A stretch of DNA of 64,000 nt from Streptomyces sp. JH34 (GCF_029428875.1 NZ_JAJSOO010000001.1:2728001-2792000), one strand, 5' to 3'; shown: positions 10,102-18,698, counted from the stretch's first letter. Notes: generated from the sequence alone by a model not told the origin. Program-made: numbers and translations.

Positions 10102-10172
10102 CCGCACGGCACCCGCTTCGCGGGGCCGTGCGGGTGGCGAACCTCACAGCCGGAGGAGGGCGGCTGTGAGGT
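10102..10172. terminator. Two tandem hairpins downstream of the MacB-like ABC operon
   Basis: CCGCACGGC/GCCGTGCGG (10102-10110 and 10125-10133) and ACCTCACAGCC/GGCTGTGAGGT (10141-10151 and 10162-10172) are two perfect hairpins. They lie just beyond the ABC ATPase stop and upstream of gdhA. Together they probably end the ABC operon and insulate gdhA. Confidence 0.75.
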
Positions 10173-10187
10173 CCGCGGGGTCACCGG

Positions 10188-10871
10188 TCAGACCGCCGCG
10201 TTCTCCGTCACCGTCACCTTCCCCTTGCGGATGGTCGCCACCCGGGGCGCCTTGCGGGCCAGGGAGCTGTCGTGCGTGACCATCACGAAGGTCAGCCCGT
10301 GCTCCTTCCACAGTCCGTCGAGCAGGTCCATGATCTCGTCGCGCATGGACTCGTCGAGGTTGCCGGTCGGTTCGTCGGCGAGCAGCACCTTCGGTCGCTT
10401 GACCAGCGCCCTGGCGATGGCGACGCGCTGCTGCTGGCCGCCGGACATCTCGCTCGGCAGGTGGGTGGGGCGGTCGCCGAGGCCCACCGACTCCAGCGCC
10501 TCAGCGGCGCGTTCGCGGCGCGTCCTCGCCCCAAGGCCGAGGGGGACGAGGGCTGTCTCGACGTTCTCCTGGGCGGTGAGCGTCGGAATCAGGTTGAAGC
10601 TCTGGAAGACGAATCCGATGGACTCGGCCCGGACCTTGGTGAGCCGGGACTCGGGCAGCCCGGCCAGGTCGACACCGTCGAGCTCGACGGTGCCGGAGGT
10701 GGGCCGGTCCAGCCCGCCCAGCATCTGCAGGAGGGTGGACTTGCCTCCGCCGGTCGGGCCCTGGATGACGAGCCTGCCACCGTCCTCGATGGTCAGATCG
10801 ACACCGGCGAGCGCGTCGACGGGATTCCTGCCGCGCATGTAGCGCTTGGTGACGCCCTTGAGCTGGTACAC
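10188..10871 (-). CDS. ABC transporter ATP-binding protein, MacB/LolD-like
   Basis: The 227-residue ATPase has the Walker A sequence GPTGGGKST (38-46, with T in place of the common S), the signature MSGGQQQR, and Walker B LLADEPTGNLD, which is typical of the MacB/LolD (extracytoplasmic substrate) class. It is encoded 48 bp downstream of a FtsX/MacB-type permease on the same strand and should form a complex with it. The substrate is unknown: such pairs move lipoproteins, peptides or antibiotics, or act as mechanotransmission devices. Confidence 0.9.
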   Translation of the reverse strand: MYQLKGVTKRYMRGRNPVDALAGVDLTIEDGGRLVIQGPTGGGKSTLLQMLGGLDRPTSGTVELDGVDLAGLPESRLTKVRAESIGFVFQSFNLIPTLTAQENVETALVPLGLGARTRRERAAEALESVGLGDRPTHLPSEMSGGQQQRVAIARALVKRPKVLLADEPTGNLDESMRDEIMDLLDGLWKEHGLTFVMVTHDSSLARKAPRVATIRKGKVTVTENAAV

Positions 10872-10919
10872 GTGTGGACTCCTGCTGCTACGTACGGGAA
10901 GGGGTGGGGCGGGGCGGTG

Positions 10920-12380
10920 TCACGCGACGCGCCGCAGGGCGTCGGCCGGCCGCAGCCGTGAGGCGCGCCAGCCGCCGAAGGCTCCCGCGACGAGTCCGCC
11001 GGCCACCGCGAGGGCGACGGCGACGAGGATCGTGGTGAGGGAGACCGGGGCGGTCAGCGCGATGTCGAGGGTCTTGGACGCGGTCTGGCGGCCGGGGCCG
11101 CCGCCCATCGGGCCGCCGCCGCCTCCGCCGCCCGTGGAGCCGAGCTGGGCGGTGAGGGTGGGGCTGACGGCGGTCACGACATAGGCGCCGGCGAGACCGA
11201 CGGCGATACCGAGGACACCGCCCATCAGGCCGTTGACCAGGGCTTCGCCGATGACCTGGCGGGTGACGCGTCCGCTCTTCCAGCCGAGGGCCTTGAGGGT
11301 GCCGAACTCCCGCACGCGGCGGCTGACCGCGGAGGAGGTCAGTAGACCCGCGACGAGGAACGCGGCGACGAGGACCACGATCGAGAGCCACCTGCCGACG
11401 CTGGAGGCCAGGTCGGAGGCGGTGGAGAGGGAGCCGGACACCGTGTCGGCGAGGTCGGCGGAGGTGGTGACCGTCGTACCGGAGATGTTCTTCTGGATGG
11501 CGGCCTTGACGGTGTCGATCTGCTGGGAGTCGGCGGCCTGGACGTAGACCGTGGTGACCTTGTCCTCGGAGTCGGCGACGGTCTGCGCCTGCTTCAGCGG
11601 GATGTAGACGTTGGCGGCCGCATCACCGCTGTCCGCCGTGGAGACGCCGATGATCGTGTACTTGGTGCCGGAGACGCTGACGGTCTTGCCGACCGCGAGC
11701 CCCTTCTCCTTGGCGTAGGCGGAGTCGGCCACCGCGACCTTGGCGTCGGTCTCGGACGCCTTGAACGTACGGCCCTTGGTGATCTTGGAGGAGGTCAGCG
11801 GGCCGAGGTCCTGCTGGGTGACGTCGGTGCCGTACACGGTGAAGGAGTTGACGTCGAAGGAGGCACCACCGCCCTCGACCCGGCCCTGCGGCTGGCCGCC
11901 TTCGCCGCCCTGGCCGCCGCCGGGGCCGCCCTGGCTCTGCCCCGAGGTCTCGTCCTGCTTGAACTCGCCGCGCTTGAACTGGCCGTCGACCTTCATGACC
12001 GTCAGGCTCAGCCCCCCGACGGCGTCCGCGACGCCGTCCTGCTCGCCCACCTTGTCGACGGTGCTGGCCGCCAGCGTCTGGAAGCCCTGGACCATGACCC
12101 GGTCCGTGCTCTGGGTCGCGTCGTCGTCGTCCTTGGCGTCGAACTCGAACCGGGGACGCTCGGTGCCCCCGGAGCCCTGGGCGGCCGCGGCCTTGGTGAC
12201 CGTCATGTCCGTGCCCAGGCCGTACAGCGATTCCAGGACCTTGTCCTGGGCCTTGCTCATGCCGGCGGAGACCGAACTGACGACGATGACCAGCGCGATG
12301 CCGAGGGCGAGCCCCGAGGCGACGACGAGCGCCGCCTTTCTGCGGCGGCGCAGCTCGCGCCGGAGGTAGGTGAAGAACAT
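10920..12380 (-). CDS. ABC transporter permease, FtsX/MacB family
   Basis: The 486-residue permease has one N-terminal transmembrane helix (about 17-38), a large extracytoplasmic domain of about 290 residues, and three C-terminal helices (about 333-357, 383-405 and 450-472). The FtsX-like signature SRRVREFGTLKALGW follows the second helix. The outer domain contains a low-complexity GQSQGGPGGGQGGEGG linker near residue 150, and a second GGGGGGG loop precedes the last helix. It lies upstream of its ATPase. Both genes probably use a promoter in 12381-12460. Confidence 0.9.
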   Translation of the reverse strand: MFFTYLRRELRRRRKAALVVASGLALGIALVIVVSSVSAGMSKAQDKVLESLYGLGTDMTVTKAAAAQGSGGTERPRFEFDAKDDDDATQSTDRVMVQGFQTLAASTVDKVGEQDGVADAVGGLSLTVMKVDGQFKRGEFKQDETSGQSQGGPGGGQGGEGGQPQGRVEGGGASFDVNSFTVYGTDVTQQDLGPLTSSKITKGRTFKASETDAKVAVADSAYAKEKGLAVGKTVSVSGTKYTIIGVSTADSGDAAANVYIPLKQAQTVADSEDKVTTVYVQAADSQQIDTVKAAIQKNISGTTVTTSADLADTVSGSLSTASDLASSVGRWLSIVVLVAAFLVAGLLTSSAVSRRVREFGTLKALGWKSGRVTRQVIGEALVNGLMGGVLGIAVGLAGAYVVTAVSPTLTAQLGSTGGGGGGGPMGGGPGRQTASKTLDIALTAPVSLTTILVAVALAVAGGLVAGAFGGWRASRLRPADALRRVA

Positions 12381-12463
12381 GGCGCGAAGATATGGAGCGG
12401 GCGTGATGAGGAGTTAAGTCTCCGATGAGAGCTGGATGAGAACGCCTGCGGCGTGCGTACGCC

Positions 12464-12504
12464 GAAGGCGGCGGCACCCGGATCGTCCGGGTGTCGCCGC
12501 CTTC
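12464..12504. terminator. Terminator downstream of the L,D-transpeptidase gene
   Basis: GAAGGCGGCGGCACCCGG pairs with CCGGGTGTCGCCGCCTTC (18-bp arms, one mismatch, 5-base loop). It lies 24 bases beyond the stop of the minus-strand L,D-transpeptidase gene. Confidence 0.8.
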
Positions 12505-12527
12505 GTGCGGGGAGAGGGGCCTCGGGA

Positions 12528-13784
12528 TCAGGCGGCGGAGCCCGCCGTCCACTCCGACCAGCTCATGTTCCAGCCGTTGAGGCCGTTGTCGGGGGCGATG
12601 GTCTTGTCGGGGGAGTTCGTGACGATGACCAGGTCGCCGACCATCGAGTTGTCGTACAGCCAGGCGGCAGGCGTGTTGGGGTCGTCGGCGCCCTTGGTGT
12701 CGGACAGGCCGACACATCCGTGGCTGGTGTTCGCGCTGCCGAAGATCGACTTCGCGCCCCAGTAGTTGCCGTGGATGAAGGTGCCCGACGTGGACAGCCG
12801 CATGGCGTGCGGCACGTCCTTGATGTCGTACTCACCCTTGCCGTCGTCGTCCGTGAAGCCGACCGTAGAACCGTCCATGCGGGTCTCCTTGAACTTCTCG
12901 GAGATCACCATCTGGCCGTTGTACGTCGGGTTGTCGGAGGATCCGGCCGAGATCGGGATGGTCTTGACCGTCTTGCCGTCACGGGTGACCGTCATCGTGT
13001 GCGCCTTGGCGTCCACGGTGGAGACCTGGTTGCGGCCGACCTTGAAGGTCACCGTCTTCTGCTGGACACCGATGACGCCGTCGGCGCCCTCGACGCCGTC
13101 CAGGGACAGCTTCAGGGTGACGGTGGAGCCGCCCTTCCAGTAGTCCTCGGGGCGCAGGTCCAGACGCTGGTTGTTGAACCAGTGTCCGACGACCTCCTGG
13201 CCGCTGGTCGTCGTCACCTTGATGCCGTCCTGGACGGCCTTCCGGTTGGTGATCGCCTTGTTGAAGTTGATCGAGACCGGCATGCCGACGCCGACGGTGG
13301 AGCCGTCCTCGGGGGTGAAGTTCCCGATGAAGCTGTTCTCGGGCGAGACCGTGGTGAAGGAGCTGTTGGCGTGCGCCTGACGGTCCTTGGAGTCGGCCGC
13401 CGTGGCGCTGATCTTGTACGTCGTCGAGCGCTCGAGCTGGCCGCTGGGCTTCCAGCTGGAGCCGTCCGAGGCGAGAGTGCCCTCGACGGCGTCGCCCTCG
13501 GCCGTGGTCATGGTGACCTCGGTCAGCTTGCCCTTGGCGACGGTGACGATCGCGGCGTTGTTGATGCTCGCGTTGGTCGCGCCGTTCTTCGGCGCGATCG
13601 TTATCTGCGCTTCGGAGGCGTCCTTGGCGGCCGCCTCGTCCACCTGCGACTGTGACGTCTTCGAGCTGTCCGCGCTCGCGCCGGTGTTCGTACCGCCGTC
13701 GTCGCTGCAGGCCGAAAGCACCAGCACGCCGCCGAGCAGTGCGGACGCGGCCATGAGACCCCTGCGCCGCTTGCTGTCCGTCAT
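12528..13784 (-). CDS. L,D-transpeptidase lipoprotein with Ig-like domains
   Basis: The 418-residue precursor has a lipobox LSAC (C26), followed by a Ser/Thr/Asp linker, two Ig-like beta domains (about 60-265) and a YkuD catalytic domain (about 275-405). The active-site motif is HGNYWG...SHGCVGLSD with nucleophile C357. It would make 3-3 peptidoglycan crosslinks as a membrane-anchored lipoprotein, like mycobacterial LdtMt2-type enzymes. ATG 13784 follows GGAGAAG and is preferred. An in-frame ATG at 13799 would add five residues. Confidence 0.9.
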   Translation of the reverse strand: MTDSKRRRGLMAASALLGGVLVLSACSDDGGTNTGASADSSKTSQSQVDEAAAKDASEAQITIAPKNGATNASINNAAIVTVAKGKLTEVTMTTAEGDAVEGTLASDGSSWKPSGQLERSTTYKISATAADSKDRQAHANSSFTTVSPENSFIGNFTPEDGSTVGVGMPVSINFNKAITNRKAVQDGIKVTTTSGQEVVGHWFNNQRLDLRPEDYWKGGSTVTLKLSLDGVEGADGVIGVQQKTVTFKVGRNQVSTVDAKAHTMTVTRDGKTVKTIPISAGSSDNPTYNGQMVISEKFKETRMDGSTVGFTDDDGKGEYDIKDVPHAMRLSTSGTFIHGNYWGAKSIFGSANTSHGCVGLSDTKGADDPNTPAAWLYDNSMVGDLVIVTNSPDKTIAPDNGLNGWNMSWSEWTAGSAA

Positions 13785-13889
13785 CACACGCTTCTCCATC
13801 GTTGCCGATTCCCCAAGATCCCCGGACAGGGTCGCCCGACGGCGACTCCCCGTCAATGTTCCAAGAACACCGCGACCGGGTCTTCCGTT

Positions 13890-13910
13890 CCACATCCGGC
13901 GAGGATGTGG
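13890..13910. other. Perfect short hairpin upstream of the L,D-transpeptidase gene
   Basis: CCACATCC and GGATGTGG pair perfectly around a GGCGA loop. It lies 91 bases upstream of the lipoprotein start and 70 bases after the end of the following minus-strand gene. It may be a terminator for that gene or an operator; the sequence does not decide. Confidence 0.45.
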
Positions 13911-13980
13911 GGAACACCACTCATCGACGCGCCCGGGGCCGCGGCGGTTCCCGCCACCACTGAGGAGTGCCTCCCGGGCG

Positions 13981-14382
13981 TCAGCGTTCCGTGTGCGCGC
14001 CACCTTCCTCGTCGTCGGTCTCATTGTCCTCGATCCCGTAGTACTCCTGGTCCCCGTCCTCCCCGGCTGCCCAGTCCTCGGCCTCGGGGTCGTAGTCGAT
14101 CGTCTCGCTGCTCCAGGAGGCCTGTGCGAGCTCGACGCCGGGCACCTGGCTGACCAGGTCGAACGGGTCGATCAGCGAGGCGAGGGCCTCCGCTGCGTCT
14201 TCCCTGACGGTCTCCTCGGCATGCGTGCGTTCCTCCGGGGACTCGTCGGAGGGTGTGCCGGGGGCGGTGAAATCGGCGGCGATGCTCTCCAGCGCGGTGC
14301 CGGTCAGGGCGTCCGCGTCGCTGACCTCCAGCACCATCTCCACGCGAAGCCGAACAAATGAGGGTGTCTCCGAAGTGCTCAT
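13981..14382 (-). CDS. Conserved acidic hypothetical protein
   Basis: The 133-residue protein is strongly acidic, with a C-terminal tail rich in D and E (ETIDYDPEAEDWAAGEDGDQ). It begins with a beta strand FVRLRVEMVLEVSDADAL, followed by a helical segment rich in A, E and L. There is no signal peptide or membrane helix. The ATG at 14382 is chosen because upstream in-frame sequence has no homology and is short. I do not recognise a family. It is divergent from the LAXTG surface protein gene. Confidence 0.65.
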   Translation of the reverse strand: MSTSETPSFVRLRVEMVLEVSDADALTGTALESIAADFTAPGTPSDESPEERTHAEETVREDAAEALASLIDPFDLVSQVPGVELAQASWSSETIDYDPEAEDWAAGEDGDQEYYGIEDNETDDEEGGAHTER

Positions 14383-14490
14383 ACGCCGGAGCGTAAGGCC
14401 CCCCGGACCTGTGGCTTTCCTCCGACCCGCTGCTTTGCTTAGCATCGGCACGCAGGGCCAACTGATGGTTGTCGCAAGGGGATCGATTCT

Positions 14491-14811
14491 GTGTCCATAG
14501 CTCGTCGCACGCTGCTGACCACCACGGCGGCAGGCACCCTGCTCTGTGCTCTCTGGTTCGTACCCTCCGCCAACGCGACCGGCGGGACAGAGACGCGGAG
14601 CGGTTCCACCGTCCCGTCCGCCGCTTCCTCCACCGAGGTCCGACAGGCCTCCGCCACCGGGGAGTTCACCGCCGGGGACAGGCTGGCCGACACCGGGGCG
14701 GGTGTCGACACGACTCCCTACCTGATCGGCGGCACGGTCTTCCTGTGCGTCGGCGCGGGGTTCGTCGCCTACTCGGTGCGCCGGGGCGGCATGCAGGCCG
14801 GCCCGGTCTGA
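14491..14811 (+). CDS. Small sortase substrate with LAXTG cell-wall anchor signal
   Basis: This 106-residue precursor has an N-terminal signal peptide (MSIARRTLLTTTAAG through NATGG), a short Ser/Thr-rich middle and a C-terminal sorting signal: LADTG at 65-69, a hydrophobic helix at about 77-95 and a positive tail VRRGG. LAXTG is the motif used by actinobacterial class E sortases. The exposed part is only about 35 residues, so it may be a spacer or small surface peptide. The GTG start at 14491 follows AAGGGGA. No sortase gene lies in the window. Confidence 0.8.
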   Translation: MSIARRTLLTTTAAGTLLCALWFVPSANATGGTETRSGSTVPSAASSTEVRQASATGEFTAGDRLADTGAGVDTTPYLIGGTVFLCVGAGFVAYSVRRGGMQAGPV

Positions 14812-14819
14812 GATCCACC

Positions 14820-14852
14820 GGGCCGCCGCGTCCCCACCGGGTGCGGCGGCCC
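14820..14852. terminator. Bidirectional terminator between LAXTG gene and hutH
   Basis: GGGCCGCCGC and GCGGCGGCCC form a perfect 10-bp hairpin with a 13-base loop. It sits between the convergent LAXTG protein gene and hutH. Confidence 0.7.
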
Positions 14853-14869
14853 CCCGGGCGCGCGGGTGC

Positions 14870-16423
14870 TCAGGCCAGCGGGCCGGTCACGGACTCCACG
14901 GCCTCGACCAGCTTCCCCTCCCGCACGAACGCCTCGGCGGCGGCCAGGTCCGGCGCGAGGAAGCGGTCGGGCCCGGGCCCCTGGACGCCGGCGGCCCGCA
15001 GCGCCTCGATGACGGCCAGCGAGGCGGGCGCGGGGGTCAGGCCCTCGGCGACGCGCAGCTCGACGGCACGCGTGGCGGCGTACAGCTCGACGGCCACGAT
15101 CCGGGCGAGGCCGGTGACGGCGGTACGGAGCTTGCGCGCGGCCGACCAGCCCATGGAGACGTGATCCTCCTGCATCGCGGAGGACGGGATCGAGTCGACG
15201 GAGGCCGGGACCGCGAGCCGCTTCAATTCACTGACCAGTGCGGCCTGCGTGTACTGGGCGATCATCAGCCCCGAGTCGACCCCGGCGTCGTCCGCGAGGA
15301 ACGGCGGCAGCCCGTGCGAGCGGTTCTTGTCCAGCAGGCGGTCCGTGCGGCGCTCGGTGATGGACCCGAGGTCGGCGGCGACGATCGCCAGGAAGTCGAG
15401 GACGTACGCGACGGGGGCGCCGTGGAAGTTGCCGTTGGACTCCACCCGTCCCTCCCCGGGCAGGACGACGGGGTTGTCGACCGCCGAGGCCAGCTCGCGG
15501 TCCGCGACGAGCCTGCCGTGGGCGAGGGTGTCGCGCCCGGCGCCGTTGACCTGGGGGGCGCAGCGCACGGAGTAGGCGTCCTGGACGCGGGGGGCGACAT
15601 CCTGGTGGTGGCCGGTCAGGCCTGACCCGGCGAGCACCCGCAGCATGTTGCCGGCGGAGACGCCCTGCCCGGGGTGCGGGCGGATGGCGTGCAGCTCCGG
15701 GGCGAGGACCCGGTCCGTGCCGAGCAGCGCCTCCAGGGACAGCGCGGCGGTGATGTCCGCGCCGGTGTAGAGGTTCTTCAGGTCCGCGAGCGCCATCACG
15801 AGCATGCCCAGCATGCCGTCGGTGCCGTTGAGGAGGGCGAGGCCCTCCTTCTCACGCAGCTCGACGGGCGTGATGCCGTGTTCGGCGAGGAGCTCGCCAG
15901 CCGGCCGCACGGTGCCGTCGGGGCCCTCGGCCTCGCCCTCGCCCATCAGGGTCAGGGCGCAGTGGGAGAGCGGGGCGAGGTCGCCGGAGCAGCCGAGCGA
16001 ACCGTATTCGTGGACGACGGGGGTGATGCCCGCGTTGAGCACGTCGGCCATCGTCCGCGCGACCTCGGGGCGTACGCCGGTGTGGCCGGAGGCGAGCGTC
16101 TTCAGCCGCAGGAACATCAGCGCGCGGACGACCTCGCGCTCGACGTGGGGGCCCATGCCCGCCGCGTGCGAGCGGACGATGTTGCGCTGCAGCTGCGCCC
16201 GCAGACCGGGGCTGATGTGCCGGGCCGCGAGGGCGCCGAAGCCGGTGGAGACGCCGTAGACGGGCTCGGGCTTCGCGGCAAGGGCGTCGACGATCTCCCG
16301 CGCGGCGGAGAGGGCCTCCACGGCGGCCGCGGAGAGCTCGACCCGGGCGCCCTGACGGGCCACGGCGATGACGTCCTCGGCGGTGGTACCGGACGTCCCC
16401 ACCACGACTGTATGCATATCCAT
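14870..16423 (-). CDS. hutH: Histidine ammonia-lyase
   Basis: This 517-residue enzyme deaminates histidine to trans-urocanate, the first step of histidine use. The electrophilic MIO cofactor forms from the internal tripeptide in GSLGCSGDLAPL (C145-S146-G147), with Cys in place of the common Ala. Other family motifs include YGVSTGFG (56-63) and the region NGTDGMLG. The start is ATG 16423 (MDMH) or ATG 16417. The ribosome site is weak. No other hut gene is nearby, so the pathway is scattered, as usual in Streptomyces. Confidence 0.95.
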   Translation of the reverse strand: MDMHTVVVGTSGTTAEDVIAVARQGARVELSAAAVEALSAAREIVDALAAKPEPVYGVSTGFGALAARHISPGLRAQLQRNIVRSHAAGMGPHVEREVVRALMFLRLKTLASGHTGVRPEVARTMADVLNAGITPVVHEYGSLGCSGDLAPLSHCALTLMGEGEAEGPDGTVRPAGELLAEHGITPVELREKEGLALLNGTDGMLGMLVMALADLKNLYTGADITAALSLEALLGTDRVLAPELHAIRPHPGQGVSAGNMLRVLAGSGLTGHHQDVAPRVQDAYSVRCAPQVNGAGRDTLAHGRLVADRELASAVDNPVVLPGEGRVESNGNFHGAPVAYVLDFLAIVAADLGSITERRTDRLLDKNRSHGLPPFLADDAGVDSGLMIAQYTQAALVSELKRLAVPASVDSIPSSAMQEDHVSMGWSAARKLRTAVTGLARIVAVELYAATRAVELRVAEGLTPAPASLAVIEALRAAGVQGPGPDRFLAPDLAAAEAFVREGKLVEAVESVTGPLA

Positions 16424-16481
16424 ATTCAGAAGCCTACGGACTGAAACCCAACATGTCACCAGTGGTCGCGCCGTTGGCCCC

Positions 16482-17648
16482 TTACCGGTCGCCACCGGGC
16501 GGGTTGCCCCGCAGCCTGCGGCGGTCGTGGGGGGACTTGGGCGGGGAGTCGGCGAGCCGGATCACGTCACCGTCGCGCCCCGCGACCACCGGCCTCCTGG
16601 AGTGCGCCGCCTTCGCCTGGTACTGCGCGGCGTCCGCGAGCCGGAAGAGCCTGCGCGCCGAGCGCACGGGGCCGATGTCGTCCCCCGTGGAGGCGACCCC
16701 GCAGGCGACCCCGTCACCGAGCTCCAGGGAGACGGCGCGCGCGCAGAGCTCCTCGGACACCCGGACCACGTCGTCCGCGGGGGGCCCCAGGACCAGCAGA
16801 CAGAACTCGTCCCCGCCCAGGCGCGCGGACAGCGCACCGGGGAGCATCGCGCCACAGAGGGAGAGCACCGAGCCGAAACGTTCCAGCAGCCGGTCGCCGA
16901 CGGCGTGGCCGTGCGTGTCGTTGACCACCTTGAGACCGTTCAGATCGCAGACGACGAGACTGACCACGGCACCGTCGGCGCGGTGCCGGTCCAGCGCCTC
17001 GTCGAGCCGGAGATCGACGGCCCTGCGGTTCGCGAGGCCGGTCAGCGGGTCCGTGAAGGCCAGCTTGCGGACCTCCTCCAGCCGCTCGGTCTGCGCGATG
17101 CCCGCCGCGACGACGGCCGCGAGGACGGTCGCGAAGTCCGCGTCGTCGCGGTCGAAGACCGGAGCCCCGGCCGGCCGGGCGACGTACAGCTCACCCCAGG
17201 CACGGCCGTGCAGCACGATCGGCGCCACCACGCAGCAGCCCCGGCCGCGCCGGCGCAGCGCGGCGACCCGCTGGTGGCAGTAGGGACGGGCACCCCGGGC
17301 CGGAGCGCCGGCGGACGGGGCGCCGTCGGCGGTCTCCACCCAGGCGTCGGGCTCACCGCCGCCCGCCCACCGCTCGTGCAGGAACTCGGTGATCTCCGGG
17401 AACTGGTGCACGGGGTAGGCCTCGCACTCGGGGAACTCCTCCTCCCCCTCGGCCCGCTCCCCCGCGTTCACCAGCACGCGCAGCCTGCCGCGGTCCCGCT
17501 CCCACACGGAGAGGGCGGCGAAGCTGCCTCCCAGTGCCTCGCACGCCCCCACCGCCGCGGCGTTCCAGGACTCGCGCGGGGTGTAGGCCGCCGCCATCGT
17601 CTGTGCCAGCGCAACCACGGCGCGCAGCCGCGCATCATCAGCACCCAT
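16482..17648 (-). CDS. cdgE: Diguanylate cyclase, GAF-GGDEF (CdgE-like)
   Basis: The 388-residue soluble protein has an N-terminal GAF-like sensor domain (about 20-185) and a C-terminal GGDEF domain (about 195-355), with DPLTGLANRRA at 200-210 and the intact active loop RLGGDEF (GGDEF 278-282). It should make cyclic di-GMP, the signal that keeps BldD active and delays development in Streptomyces. There is no RxxD inhibitory site before the active loop. ATG 17648 is used, with GTG 17651 adjacent. The GAF-GGDEF layout and position beside hutH fit CdgE; I assign that name from memory of the S. coelicolor order. Confidence 0.85.
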   Translation of the reverse strand: MGADDARLRAVVALAQTMAAAYTPRESWNAAAVGACEALGGSFAALSVWERDRGRLRVLVNAGERAEGEEEFPECEAYPVHQFPEITEFLHERWAGGGEPDAWVETADGAPSAGAPARGARPYCHQRVAALRRRGRGCCVVAPIVLHGRAWGELYVARPAGAPVFDRDDADFATVLAAVVAAGIAQTERLEEVRKLAFTDPLTGLANRRAVDLRLDEALDRHRADGAVVSLVVCDLNGLKVVNDTHGHAVGDRLLERFGSVLSLCGAMLPGALSARLGGDEFCLLVLGPPADDVVRVSEELCARAVSLELGDGVACGVASTGDDIGPVRSARRLFRLADAAQYQAKAAHSRRPVVAGRDGDVIRLADSPPKSPHDRRRLRGNPPGGDR

Positions 17649-17721
17649 CACCCCAGCTTAGGTAGCTCTGGAATGATTTGATCAGTTGGCAGCGCTGATG
17701 ATCTTCAGAAGCTTCCCCGGT

Positions 17722-18534
17722 TCACTCGCCGGGCCAGCTGGGCTTCCGCTTCTCGTTGAACGCGGCGACGCCCTCGGCCCGGTCGCCGGAGAAGGCCACG
17801 GACCGCCAGGCGGCGTCCTCCACCTCGAGGCCGGCCCGCAGGTCGAGCCCCTGCCCCAGGCGCAGCGCCCGCTTGGCGGCCCTGAGCCCCACCGGTGAGT
17901 TGGCCGCGATACGGCCGCCGAGCGCCAGCGCCTCCTCACGGTCCCGCCCCGGCTCGACCAGCTCGTCGACGATGCCCAGCTCGCGCGCCTCTGCCGCCTC
18001 CACGCGCCGTGCGCTGAAGACCAGCTCGGCGGCGCGTGCCGCGCCGACCCGCCGGGGCAGCAGCTGGGTGCCACCGCCGCCCGGGATGACGCCGACGGAC
18101 ACCTCGGGCAGGCCGACCACGGCCGTGCGGTCGGCCACGATCACGTCGCAGGCCAGCGCGAGCTCGAAGCCGCCGCCGAGGGCGTAGCCATGCACGGCGG
18201 CGACGACCGGCATGGGCAGCTCCAGCACACCGGTGTACGCCGCCCGCGCCGTGGGTCGCTGACGCACGAGCTCGGCGTCGCTGAAGGAGTTGCGCTCCTT
18301 GAGGTCCGCGCCCACGCAGAAGGCCCGCTCGTGGCTGGAGGTGAGGACGGTCGCCCGCACCCCCTGATCGGCTCCCAGTGCGGCACAGGCCTCGGCGATC
18401 GAGACCGCCATCGCGGTGCTCACGGCGTTCATCGCCTTCGGACGGTCGAGCACCAGCTCGGCCACGTGCTCCTGGCCCTCGTGACGGCGTACGACGACGA
18501 ACTCCCCGAACCTCTGCTCGGACGTGACACCCAT
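17722..18534 (-). CDS. Enoyl-CoA hydratase/isomerase family protein
   Basis: This 270-residue crotonase-fold protein has the oxyanion segment AFCVGADLKER (71-81) and the catalytic pair E124 (GGFELAL) and E144 (LPEVSVGVIPGGGG), so it is a competent hydratase. It would add water to trans-2-enoyl-CoA in fatty acid or branched-chain breakdown. ATG 18534 follows a GGAGGGG-like site. A TAACG-N2-CGTTA palindrome lies 18 bases upstream and suggests control by a TetR-type regulator. The exact acyl substrate is not predictable. Confidence 0.9.
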   Translation of the reverse strand: MGVTSEQRFGEFVVVRRHEGQEHVAELVLDRPKAMNAVSTAMAVSIAEACAALGADQGVRATVLTSSHERAFCVGADLKERNSFSDAELVRQRPTARAAYTGVLELPMPVVAAVHGYALGGGFELALACDVIVADRTAVVGLPEVSVGVIPGGGGTQLLPRRVGAARAAELVFSARRVEAAEARELGIVDELVEPGRDREEALALGGRIAANSPVGLRAAKRALRLGQGLDLRAGLEVEDAAWRSVAFSGDRAEGVAAFNEKRKPSWPGE

Positions 18535-18551
18535 GACTGCACCCCTCCGGT

Positions 18552-18563
18552 TAACGAGCGTTA
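18552..18563. promoter_or_regulatory. TAACG-N2-CGTTA palindrome upstream of enoyl-CoA hydratase
   Basis: A perfect palindrome (TAACG, two bases, CGTTA) lies 18 bases upstream of the hydratase start. TetR-family regulators of fatty-acid and acyl-CoA genes in actinobacteria often bind palindromes of this type. The binding protein is not identified. Confidence 0.5.
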
Positions 18564-18634
18564 CCGGGATCCTAGGCGGGGGTGCGGCGGGCCGGTCCGT
18601 CGCGGGCGCACTTCTCCCGCACCCGACCGGTCGG

Positions 18635-18698
18635 GAGGACGGCTCAGGAGGACGGCTCAGGAGGACGGCGCGGAACGACGGCTCAGGAGGACGGCTTG
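18635..18698. repeat. 13-bp tandem repeat covering the adenylate cyclase stop codon
   Basis: Five units of about 13 bp with consensus GAGGACGGCTCAG run head to tail. Units 1 and 2 are identical, 3 and 4 carry changes, and 5 is partial. Read on the minus strand, unit junctions encode PSS-stop, and the real stop of the cyclase (18683-18685) is in the fourth unit. The 3' end of the gene appears to have been duplicated into the non-coding region. Confidence 0.8.
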
